Source of the DNA: Pseudomonadota bacterium
Lineage (GTDB): Bacteria > Pseudomonadota > Alphaproteobacteria > Parvibaculales > Parvibaculaceae
NCBI GenBank assembly: GCA_021780275.1
Contig: JAJXZC010000383.1
Coordinates: 1-10,520, forward strand
Direction of reading: 5' to 3'
DNA: 10,520 bases
The position numbers and the translations under genes are program-made. Of this stretch, positions 1 to 6,128 are shown one piece after another; within the stretch, counting starts at the first letter, position 1; each line of letters starts with the position of its first letter. The notes under the pieces are model-generated. The model was given only the letters and a program-made list of their open reading frames with translations. It did no database searches and was not told the DNA's origin.

Positions 1-384
1 AAGCCGGTGCGTGGTTCCGGCGTGTGCGCTTCGTCATGACAACTCCTGAATCGCGGCCCTCATGTTCGCCGCTGTCAGGCAGAAATTCCACTTATCCCTC
101 TGTTCAAATTTCCGAGGCCAGCTCTGAACACGACGGTCTCTGTGCTCGTCAAATCCGTGATTTTCCTCAACGACAGGACGGCTGCCGTGCGGTTTCAAAC
201 CGTTCGCAAAAGCGTCAACGCCGATCCCGTGACAGACAATTGGGTCGCCAATGTCCGGTTCCGCTACACCACGGAGCCTCTGAAAAATGACTATCGTTTC
301 GACAATCCTCTCGGCTTCCAGGTCTTCGAGTATCGCCGCGATCAAGAGACGGTCACGACGAACGACACGGGAGCAGGAAATTGA
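1..384 (+). pseudogene. virB8: VirB8, inner-membrane T4SS scaffold protein: 3' part, apparently frameshifted
   Basis: VirB8 is a bitopic inner-membrane protein whose periplasmic domain helps assemble the type IV secretion channel. From about base 97 to the TGA at 382-384 one frame gives a typical VirB8 C-terminal half: the strand 'VLVKSVIFLNDRTAAVRF', then 'NWVANVRFRYTTEPLKN' and the family signature 'NPLGFQVFEYRRDQE'. Upstream, that frame is closed by TGA at 37-39. VirB8-like pieces appear in other frames: 'VRFVMTTPE' ending near base 50, 'IAALMFAAV' at 50-76 and 'SGRNSTYP' at 75-98. Read in order they resemble the middle of VirB8, so I infer several small indels, either real decay or sequence errors. 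The N-terminal membrane segment would lie before the window. If only the open part is translated, GTG at 142 could start an 80-residue fragment. The product identity is firm; the functional state is not. The gene leads directly into virB9 with overlapping stop and start codons. Confidence 0.72.
369..373 (+). promoter_or_regulatory. Ribosome binding site for virB9 (supports the TTG start)
   Basis: GGGAG lies 7 nt before TTG at 381-383, a good Shine-Dalgarno distance. No ATG or GTG at this spot would keep the full signal peptide, so this site decides the TTG start. The TTG shares bases with the TGA stop of virB8 (TTGA), which suggests translational coupling. Confidence 0.55.
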
Positions 385-1271
385 GAAAACATCTTTTGAT
401 CGCATTGATCGCGGCGCTCATGGGGCAGGGCGCTTTCACGGGGCAGGTCGCCCTCGCCGAAAGCGACCCGCGCGCCGTGCCGGCCGACACGCGCATCCGG
501 CATGTTCGCTTCGACAAGGACAATGTCGTGCTGCTGTCGGGGACCATGGGGATCTCGACCATGATTGTGTTCAATGAGGATGAGGGCGAGCGAATCGCAA
601 CCGTCGCGCTCGGCGACACCGCCTCCTGGCAAGCTGTCCCGGATCAAAGCAAGCGCTATCTGTTCATCAAGCCGCTCGAACGCAATGCGGTGACGAACAT
701 GAATGTCGTCACCAATCTGCACATCTATAATTTCGTGTTGCGGGCCGCGGCGCCGCGCGCAAGAGGCAGCGTTTACAAAATCCAATTCTCTTATCCCGAA
801 GACATCGTCGACAAGAATTTGCTGGCGAAGGCGAAGCAAATGGCGGCCAATCCCAAATGGACGCAGCTGATGCGGCATCCCGAAAATCTCAATGAAAATT
901 ACGGCTACAAGGGCGAAATCATCAACAAGCCCGTGCGCGTCGTCGATGATGGCGTGAAGACGTTTTTTCAATTCTCGGGCGAGATTCCCGCGATCTTCCG
1001 GGTGAAGAAGGATCGGTCGGAAACGCTCATGAATTACCGCCGTGAAGGCGAGATGATCGTCGTCGACGGCGTCGCCGCGCAATGGACCCTTCGCAATGGA
1101 TCGCAGGCGACCTGCGTTTTCAATCTGAAAGCGACGGAAGAGCCGCCGCCGACCGACAGAATGACTCCGGTTGAAACCGCTGCGCCGGTCACCGCGTCCG
1201 CCGTCCGATTGGAAGCTTCGACCCCCACCGATGACGGCGGCTTTTTGAAAGGCCTGTTCAATGGCGATTGA
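381..1271 (+). CDS. virB9: VirB9/CagX/TrbG family outer-membrane core complex protein
   Basis: VirB9 forms, with VirB7 and the C-terminal part of VirB10, the ring complex of a type IV secretion channel in the periplasm and outer membrane. The 296-residue product begins with a classic signal peptide: basic MRKH, a hydrophobic core, and probable cleavage after ALA at residue 26. The N-terminal beta domain (about 29-125) carries the family block 'GDTASWQAV' (78-86), 'LFIKP' (94-98) and 'TNMNVVT' (105-111). The C-terminal domain (about 172-250) has 'NYGYKGE' and 'FRVKKDRSETLMNYR'. Residues 252-296 are a Pro/Thr-rich, poorly conserved tail. The length is normal for the family (Agrobacterium VirB9 is about 293). 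The mature protein has a single cysteine, Cys245; whether it pairs with a VirB7 lipoprotein is unknown because no virB7 is visible. The TTG start overlaps the virB8 stop, and the gene end overlaps virB10 by 11 bp, so coupled translation is likely. Confidence 0.95.
   Translation: MRKHLLIALIAALMGQGAFTGQVALAESDPRAVPADTRIRHVRFDKDNVVLLSGTMGISTMIVFNEDEGERIATVALGDTASWQAVPDQSKRYLFIKPLERNAVTNMNVVTNLHIYNFVLRAAAPRARGSVYKIQFSYPEDIVDKNLLAKAKQMAANPKWTQLMRHPENLNENYGYKGEIINKPVRVVDDGVKTFFQFSGEIPAIFRVKKDRSETLMNYRREGEMIVVDGVAAQWTLRNGSQATCVFNLKATEEPPPTDRMTPVETAAPVTASAVRLEASTPTDDGGFLKGLFNGD
1247..1252 (+). promoter_or_regulatory. Ribosome binding site for virB10 inside virB9
   Basis: GAAAGG ends 8 nt before the ATG at 1261, inside the last codons of virB9. 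It supports the start that overlaps virB9 by 11 bp. Confidence 0.5.
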
Positions 1272-2544
1272 TTACGAGAAGGAGCTGGGCTCGGCGGAAG
1301 GGACTGGCGCCGCTGGCGCTGAAACCGTCGCGCGGACTGGCCGGAAACAGCGGCCCGTCGGCCTTATGATCGTGCTCGGTGTCGGCCTCGCCCTATGGCT
1401 GGCCTATATCTGGTGGCCAAGAAAACAGGTCGTTGTCGAGAATGACGAAAAGTTCAATTTGCCGCAGCGATCACGCAACCTGTCCTTTGACGAGCTGAAC
1501 AAGCCGCCAAAGACAGAAAATAAATTGGTGATGGCGCCGCCGCCCCTCGCGGCCCCGCCAATCGAAAAGCCTGATGACAGCGAGGCGCGGCGAGCCGCTG
1601 AAGAAGAAAGGCTGCGGCTTGCGGAGATTGAGCGGCTGCGCAAATTGAAGGAAGCGCGCATTGAAGCGGCCTTGCGCTCGCCCATGCTCCTGGTCGACGG
1701 GGCGCCTGCGGCGCCAACGGATGTCGAAGCGGTGAGCGACACCGGCGCGTATAAAGTGAACAGCCCGAATGCGCCGAGTGAAGACGCCAATAGCCGCTTT
1801 CTCGACCGTGCTTCCGCGACCGGAGTCGAAAGGGCGAAGGCCGCGAGAACGCCGCGCATCGACGCCCTGATTCCGCAAGGCGCGTTGATCCGCGCGACGT
1901 TAGAGACGGCGGTGCAATCCGATCTGCCGGGCATGGTTCGCGCCATCACGACAGAAGACACTTATTCCTTCGACGGTCGGCGCGTGTTGCTGCCTAAAGG
2001 AACAATGCTGACAGGCGACTATCGCTCGATGCTCACCACGGGCCAGACGCGCGTCTTCATGGTCTGGACGCGGGCGCTGCGCTCGGACGGCGTGTCGATC
2101 CTGCTCGGATCGCCGGGCGCTGATGGGCTTGGCCGGGCAGGGGTTCCAGGCGAGGTCGACAACCATTACGCGCAGCGTTTTGGCGCGGCGTTGATGCTGA
2201 GCGTCGTTGGCGGCGGCGCGTCTTATCTGGCGGGCCTGGGTCAGCCGGCGACATCTTACACGTCGATGATCACGCCGCAGGAGCAAGCGCAGGCCCAGGC
2301 GGTGCAGACCTTGTCGCAGACCTATGCCCAGCTCGCGAACACAGCGCTGAAGGAGCAAATGGGCATTCCTCCGACGGTCCATATCGACCAGGGCACGCCG
2401 ATCATCGTCTTTGTGAAGCGCGATCTGGATTTCTCGAATCTCTATCCCGATCCGGTCAAAGAGGCGCTTTTTCAATTGAAGCACCCGTCAGCGGTCGACG
2501 CCACGATGGCCCGGCGCAATGCGTCCGTGACGGCCAAATACTAA
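1261..2544 (+). CDS. virB10: VirB10/TrbI family envelope-spanning T4SS scaffold protein
   Basis: VirB10 spans from the inner to the outer membrane, lines the type IV channel and transmits ATP-driven conformational change from VirD4/VirB11. The 427-residue product shows the full family layout: a short cytoplasmic N-terminus (1-30), one transmembrane helix (about 32-52, ending WLAYIWW), a Pro-rich periplasmic stretch (about 82-104), a charged predicted coiled coil (about 107-138, Glu/Arg/Leu-rich), a low-complexity linker, and the C-terminal beta-barrel domain (about 203-395). The latter has 'GALIRATLETAVQSDLPG' (207-224), 'LLPKGTMLTGDY' (243-254) and 'VDNHYAQRFGAALM' (299-312). The following hydrophobic/Ala-Gln helical stretch (about 308-360) corresponds to the antenna that forms the outer-membrane pore in pKM101 TraF. 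'QGTPIIVFVKRDLDF' (377-391) closes the domain. The length is slightly above Agrobacterium VirB10 (about 377). No truncation or frameshift is visible. The gene sits between virB9 and virB11, the canonical order. Confidence 0.96.
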   Translation: MAIDYEKELGSAEGTGAAGAETVARTGRKQRPVGLMIVLGVGLALWLAYIWWPRKQVVVENDEKFNLPQRSRNLSFDELNKPPKTENKLVMAPPPLAAPPIEKPDDSEARRAAEEERLRLAEIERLRKLKEARIEAALRSPMLLVDGAPAAPTDVEAVSDTGAYKVNSPNAPSEDANSRFLDRASATGVERAKAARTPRIDALIPQGALIRATLETAVQSDLPGMVRAITTEDTYSFDGRRVLLPKGTMLTGDYRSMLTTGQTRVFMVWTRALRSDGVSILLGSPGADGLGRAGVPGEVDNHYAQRFGAALMLSVVGGGASYLAGLGQPATSYTSMITPQEQAQAQAVQTLSQTYAQLANTALKEQMGIPPTVHIDQGTPIIVFVKRDLDFSNLYPDPVKEALFQLKHPSAVDATMARRNASVTAKY

Positions 2545-2567
2545 AAAAAGCATCGGCGAATTGAAGG

Positions 2568-3701
2568 ATGCGAGCATTGAACGCGTTGGCGCAGCCGCAA
2601 TCGTTGAAAGTTGATGCCGGGAGTGAGGCGCATTGGGCGTCTTTGCCTACCTTTATTCGCCAGGTCTGCACGCCGATCAAATCCTGGTTGCAGGACCCGA
2701 GCGTCGTCGAAATCATGGTCAATCGGCCCGGCGAAGTGTGGGTCGAAGCGGTTGGCCGGCCCATGGAGCGTTTCGAGGCGCCAGACCTGTCGCGCGAGGC
2801 GATCATTTCGATTGCCGAGCGCATCGCCGGTCACACCGGGCAATCCGTCAATGAAGAAACCCCGCTGCTGTCGGCTGCCATGCCGCATGGCGAGCGCTTC
2901 CAGGGCGTCCTCGCGCCAGCAGCGCCGATCGGCGGCGCGTTCTCGATCCGCAAGCAAGTCATATCGGACTTGTCGCTTGACGATTACCAGCAAATGGGCG
3001 CGCTGGACCACGTCAAGGTGAGCGGTCCCAGGGACGGTCCAAGGGACGGTCCAAGGGACGGTCCAAGAGGCGTGGCAAGCGTGATCGAGGAGTCCGATTT
3101 GTCGGACGTCGACGAAGAATTGGCGGCGCTTCTCCAGGACACAAGCCCTGCCGGCGTCGCCGCCGCATTGCGCTTCGCGGTCAAAAACGCTGTCACTATG
3201 CTGATTTCCGGGGGCACGTCGTCGGGCAAAACGACATTTCTGAATGCGCTGCTCCGCGAAGTGCCATTTTCCGAACGCGTGATTTCGATTGAGGACACGC
3301 GAGAACTAAAAGTCCCGCAGCCGAATTGGCTGGCGCTGATCGCGTCGAAAGGCGACCAGGGCAAAGCGAGAGTGACGGTCCAAAGCCTTCTGGAGGCGGC
3401 GTTGCGTCTGCGTCCGGATCGGATTTTCCTGGGCGAAATTCGCGGCGCCGAGGCCTATACCTTTCTTCAAGCCGTGAACACCGGCCATCCCGGCTCATTG
3501 TCGACGCTGCACGCCGACAATCCGCGCGCCGCCTTCGAGCGCGTCGCGCTGGCGACGATGCAGGCCGGTCTTGGTCTGACCAAGACTGAAATCATGGATT
3601 ACGTCCGAAGCGTCGTGCCTCTGGTGGTCCAGCTGCGTCGCAAGCCGACGCGCGGCGTGAGCGAGATTTATTTCAACCGATTTCGCGCCCCGCAAAAATA
3701 G
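2568..3701 (+). CDS. virB11: VirB11 family hexameric traffic ATPase
   Basis: VirB11 is a cytoplasmic hexameric ATPase at the base of the T4SS that switches the machine between pilus assembly and substrate transfer. The 377-residue product has an N-terminal domain (about 25-145, with 'DPSVVEIMVNRPGEVWVE') and a RecA-like C-terminal domain (about 180-370). Visible motifs are Walker A 'GGTSSGKTT' (215-223, Lys221), an Asp box 'ISIEDTREL', Walker B 'RIFLGEIRG' with Glu290, and a His box 'GHPGSLSTLHAD' starting at 306 with His315. All catalytic elements look intact. Oddity: residues 153-168 are a Gly-Pro-Arg-Asp repeat encoded by a 12-bp tandem repeat, in the linker between the two domains. ATG 2568 is the first start after an in-frame TGA at 2562-2564; GAAGG directly abuts it, which is unusually close, so initiation may be weak or a downstream start could be used. 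The gene lies 23 bp after virB10 and 9 bp before virD4. Confidence 0.96.
   Translation: MRALNALAQPQSLKVDAGSEAHWASLPTFIRQVCTPIKSWLQDPSVVEIMVNRPGEVWVEAVGRPMERFEAPDLSREAIISIAERIAGHTGQSVNEETPLLSAAMPHGERFQGVLAPAAPIGGAFSIRKQVISDLSLDDYQQMGALDHVKVSGPRDGPRDGPRDGPRGVASVIEESDLSDVDEELAALLQDTSPAGVAAALRFAVKNAVTMLISGGTSSGKTTFLNALLREVPFSERVISIEDTRELKVPQPNWLALIASKGDQGKARVTVQSLLEAALRLRPDRIFLGEIRGAEAYTFLQAVNTGHPGSLSTLHADNPRAAFERVALATMQAGLGLTKTEIMDYVRSVVPLVVQLRRKPTRGVSEIYFNRFRAPQK
3024..3071 (+). repeat. In-frame 12-bp tandem repeat, about 4 copies, inside virB11
   Basis: Four successive 12-bp units: GGTCCCAGGGAC, GGTCCAAGGGAC (twice, identical) and GGTCCAAGAGGC. The first differs at one base and the last has diverged at its 3' end. 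They encode GPRD x3 plus GPRG (VirB11 residues 153-168). Each complete unit contains a small inverted repeat (GTCC, 3-nt spacer, GGAC). The unit length is a multiple of three, so copy-number change would keep the gene in frame. This looks like replication-slippage expansion in a tolerant linker. Confidence 0.93.
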
Positions 3702-3705
3702 GAAG
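3700..3705 (+). promoter_or_regulatory. Ribosome binding site for virD4
   Basis: AGGAAG overlaps the TAG stop of virB11 and ends 5 nt before the ATG at 3711. It supports this start and suggests translational coupling with virB11. Confidence 0.6.
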
Positions 3706-3710
3706 CTCCG

Positions 3711-6065
3711 ATGCGATATCTGAAATATGCGGGCTGGGCGGCGCTCGGTCCGGGAGCCGTCCTATGCCTTTTTTTGCTCTGGTCCATGTCCTATGCGGCG
3801 GCGACCTGGTTTGTTGGTCATGACAAGGAAATGTGGACGAGATTCTTCGACGGCGATATGTTTTTGCCGATCGCTCAAGCCTGGACCTGGTGGCCTCTCC
3901 CAGTCGTTGTCAGGCTTGTGAAGCTGGCCACCTTCGGAATGATCGGCGAAGTCCTCGCAATCGGCATGGCCGTGCTGGCGCTTGTGGTCAAACCCTGGAA
4001 AGAACAGCCGCCCGCGGGCGGAGCCCGATTTGCCACATTGAGGGATCTGAAGAAGGCGGGGATGCTCGATGGCGCACCAGGCGAAACCCTGTTGCTCGGA
4101 ACCTTCAAGGGCTTTGAGGTTCGCTATAGCGGCGACAGCCATTTTTATGTCAACGGCCCGTCGCGCAGCGGCAAGGGCCGCGGGTTCATCATGCCGAACC
4201 TATTGGAGTGGCGGGGCTCGGCGATTGTCCTCGATGTGAAGCGCGAAAACTTGGAAAAAACCGGGGCTGCGCGCCTGGCTCTTGGTCAGAAGGTGTTTGA
4301 ACTGGCGCCTGGCTCCGAACATTCGCATCGTTGGAACCCTCTGGATTTTGTTCGGCCCTGGCCGGCGCGCGCGACCGATTTGCAAAACGTAGCCGCGATG
4401 CTGATCCCGTCTCCCGAGCGCGGCGAAGCGATCTGGGCGCAGACCGCGCGCGATCTCTTTGCGTCAATGCTCGGATATGTTTGCGACAGCGAAACGATGG
4501 CGGGCCGTCGCAACTTGCGCTCGGTGCTCCGCATGTTCAACGAAGGAGCTTTGGCTGAGGTCTTCACCGGGATTTTGGCGCGCGGCGAGCCCCTCAACAG
4601 TTTTATATTGGACGGTTTTCGGCGCCACATCGCGCGCGACCCGGAACAGCGGCCGTCTTTCGAAGGCAATGTGACCACTGCGTTGAAGGCTTGGAATAAC
4701 CGTCTTATCGCCGATCTCACCAGCGCCAGCGACTTCGACATCGGCGAATTACGCCGCCGGCCCTTCACGGTTTTCATTTCTGCGCCGGTCAGCGATTTCG
4801 GTTCGGTCGAACCCATGATCCGCCTGTTCATTCAACAGGTCCATGACGTCCTCTTGCGCAAGCTCCCAGGCAAGGATGAACCGCACAAGGTCGTGCTGAT
4901 GCTCGATGAGTTTTATCAGTTTCAGAAGCTGCCGGAGATTGTGAATCGCGCGCCATTGGTCGCGGGGTACGGCTTCAGGATTGCTCTGGTCGCCCAAAAC
5001 ATCCCGCAGGTTGACGAACGCTACTCGCGCGCGACGCGCGAGGCCTTGCTGGGAAATATGGATATCAAGCTTGTCGTCGCGGTCGGCGACAAGGCGACCG
5101 GCGAAGTCGTCGCCGATTCGCTTGGCAAACATTTTGTCGAACGTCATTCGTGGGGATCGAACCCAGGCAAGGGACCGTTTGGCGGCGGCACGTCGAAAAC
5201 GGGGCGTTGGGAAGAGGCGCCGCTGATGGCCGCCGATCAATTGATGCGCCTCGATGATCGAAAAACGGTGCTCACAATGCGCGGTCATTTCAGCGCCGTG
5301 CTGGACAAGCTGAATTTCTACGAGGACAAAAAATTCCTCAACCGGTTGGCCGAAGTCGATCATTTGACCGCAATGTTGAATACGCCGGCCTTGCCGACGG
5401 TTGACGAATGGCCGTTGTTCCAAAACCCGCCGGCGCAGCTCATGGCAAAGTTGAGGGAAGGGGGTTATTTCGGCCAGGCGTGGAATTGCCGCCCTGCGAC
5501 GCCTGACGGCAGTTACGTCGTCCCCAGCAATATCGTCGCGCTTGCGCGCATCGTTTTTGTGAATTGGCGGCAGTTCATATCTTTTTGGGTCAAACCGTCG
5601 CTCGAAGCCCGAAGCGGCGAAGAGGCCCTCGATCTTTTGAAGCTTCTGAAAACCAACCCTGGCGCAGTCGGGCTGCTTCGGGGCGCTCAAGGCTTCCGTG
5701 GTCGAGCGGCGCGAAAGCGAGCCCTGAGAGTCGCAAAGGATTTGCTCGTGGCTATTCTCGCCGAACGAAAAGCGCTCGACGACGCCCTTTTACGCGAAGA
5801 CACCGCAAAAACGAACAGAGCGGAAATTGACTTCCACGTCGAGCGCACGTCGGAGCCTGAAAATGGGGCCGCCATCGAGGCTCCGCGCCCGGCGCAAGAA
5901 TCCATTCTCGCCTTATGCGAAGCCTTCTCTGACAATTTAGGCTCGGCTGAAGCAAAAGATGCGGTATCGCGATTAAACAAGGCTCGCGAGGACGTCGATC
6001 TTGGCGAACAGGACGAACAGGACGAAATTCCTCGAAAGCGGCGAGGGCGGCGGTTAACACGGTAA
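3711..6065 (+). CDS. virD4: VirD4/TraG family type IV coupling protein ATPase with long C-terminal extension
   Basis: VirD4 is the inner-membrane hexameric ATPase that receives the substrate (usually relaxase-bound DNA) and passes it to the channel. The 784-residue product has two N-terminal membrane segments (about 9-34 and 65-93) flanking a short periplasmic loop. The soluble domain follows: 'ARFATLRDL' (105-113), 'HFYVNGPSRSGKGRG' with Walker A at 149-156 (Lys155), 'SAIVLDVKREN' (170-180), Walker B 'VVLMLDEF' (394-401, Asp399/Glu400) and 'IALVAQN' (424-430). The T4SS-DNA-transfer core ends near 560-575. About 200 further residues follow, with a Trp/Phe-rich patch (608-627), basic helices (about 655-690), an acidic stretch (758-772) and a strongly basic end 'RKRRGRR'. 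Agrobacterium VirD4 is about 656 residues, so this tail is long; such ends can serve in substrate recognition, which here is inference. The gene directly follows virB11, implying one operon and a transfer-competent (not pilus-only) system. Confidence 0.95.
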   Translation: MRYLKYAGWAALGPGAVLCLFLLWSMSYAAATWFVGHDKEMWTRFFDGDMFLPIAQAWTWWPLPVVVRLVKLATFGMIGEVLAIGMAVLALVVKPWKEQPPAGGARFATLRDLKKAGMLDGAPGETLLLGTFKGFEVRYSGDSHFYVNGPSRSGKGRGFIMPNLLEWRGSAIVLDVKRENLEKTGAARLALGQKVFELAPGSEHSHRWNPLDFVRPWPARATDLQNVAAMLIPSPERGEAIWAQTARDLFASMLGYVCDSETMAGRRNLRSVLRMFNEGALAEVFTGILARGEPLNSFILDGFRRHIARDPEQRPSFEGNVTTALKAWNNRLIADLTSASDFDIGELRRRPFTVFISAPVSDFGSVEPMIRLFIQQVHDVLLRKLPGKDEPHKVVLMLDEFYQFQKLPEIVNRAPLVAGYGFRIALVAQNIPQVDERYSRATREALLGNMDIKLVVAVGDKATGEVVADSLGKHFVERHSWGSNPGKGPFGGGTSKTGRWEEAPLMAADQLMRLDDRKTVLTMRGHFSAVLDKLNFYEDKKFLNRLAEVDHLTAMLNTPALPTVDEWPLFQNPPAQLMAKLREGGYFGQAWNCRPATPDGSYVVPSNIVALARIVFVNWRQFISFWVKPSLEARSGEEALDLLKLLKTNPGAVGLLRGAQGFRGRAARKRALRVAKDLLVAILAERKALDDALLREDTAKTNRAEIDFHVERTSEPENGAAIEAPRPAQESILALCEAFSDNLGSAEAKDAVSRLNKAREDVDLGEQDEQDEIPRKRRGRRLTR
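6006..6023 (+). repeat. Short 9-bp direct repeat (2 copies) near the virD4 3' end
   Basis: GAACAGGAC occurs twice in tandem and encodes Glu-Gln-Asp twice in the acidic stretch of the VirD4 tail. It is in frame and likely a minor slippage event. Confidence 0.7.
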
Positions 6066-6128
6066 CAGAAACAAATATCTCTTTTTGTCGGTTGAAAGAT
6101 CAGATCAGAGCCGCCGCACCGCCATAGA
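6066..6128. other. 63-bp junction between virD4 and the SNF2 gene
   Basis: This gap is richer in A/T in its first 35 bases than the flanking genes. ACAAA at 6071-6075 and TTTGT at 6084-6088 could pair as a weak 5-bp hairpin, and GATCA is directly repeated at 6099-6108. TTGAAA at 6092-6097 resembles a -35 box, but I find no -10 box at a suitable distance. No convincing terminator or promoter can be called. This is the only spacing above 25 bp between genes in the window, so an operon boundary is possible here. Confidence 0.45.

Noticed and set aside
342..1082. 246-codon minus-strand open frame across virB9
   Set aside because: It is a shadow of the well-supported VirB9 frame and has no own ribosome site or motif.
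3024..3071. Tandem repeats considered as a CRISPR array or iteron origin
   Set aside because: Units are only 12 bp, contiguous without spacers and in frame within virB11, so they are best explained as a coding tandem repeat.
4749..5690. 313-codon minus-strand open frame inside virD4
   Set aside because: It is a shadow of the VirD4 frame, with Arg/His/Asp-rich composition typical of antisense GC-rich DNA.
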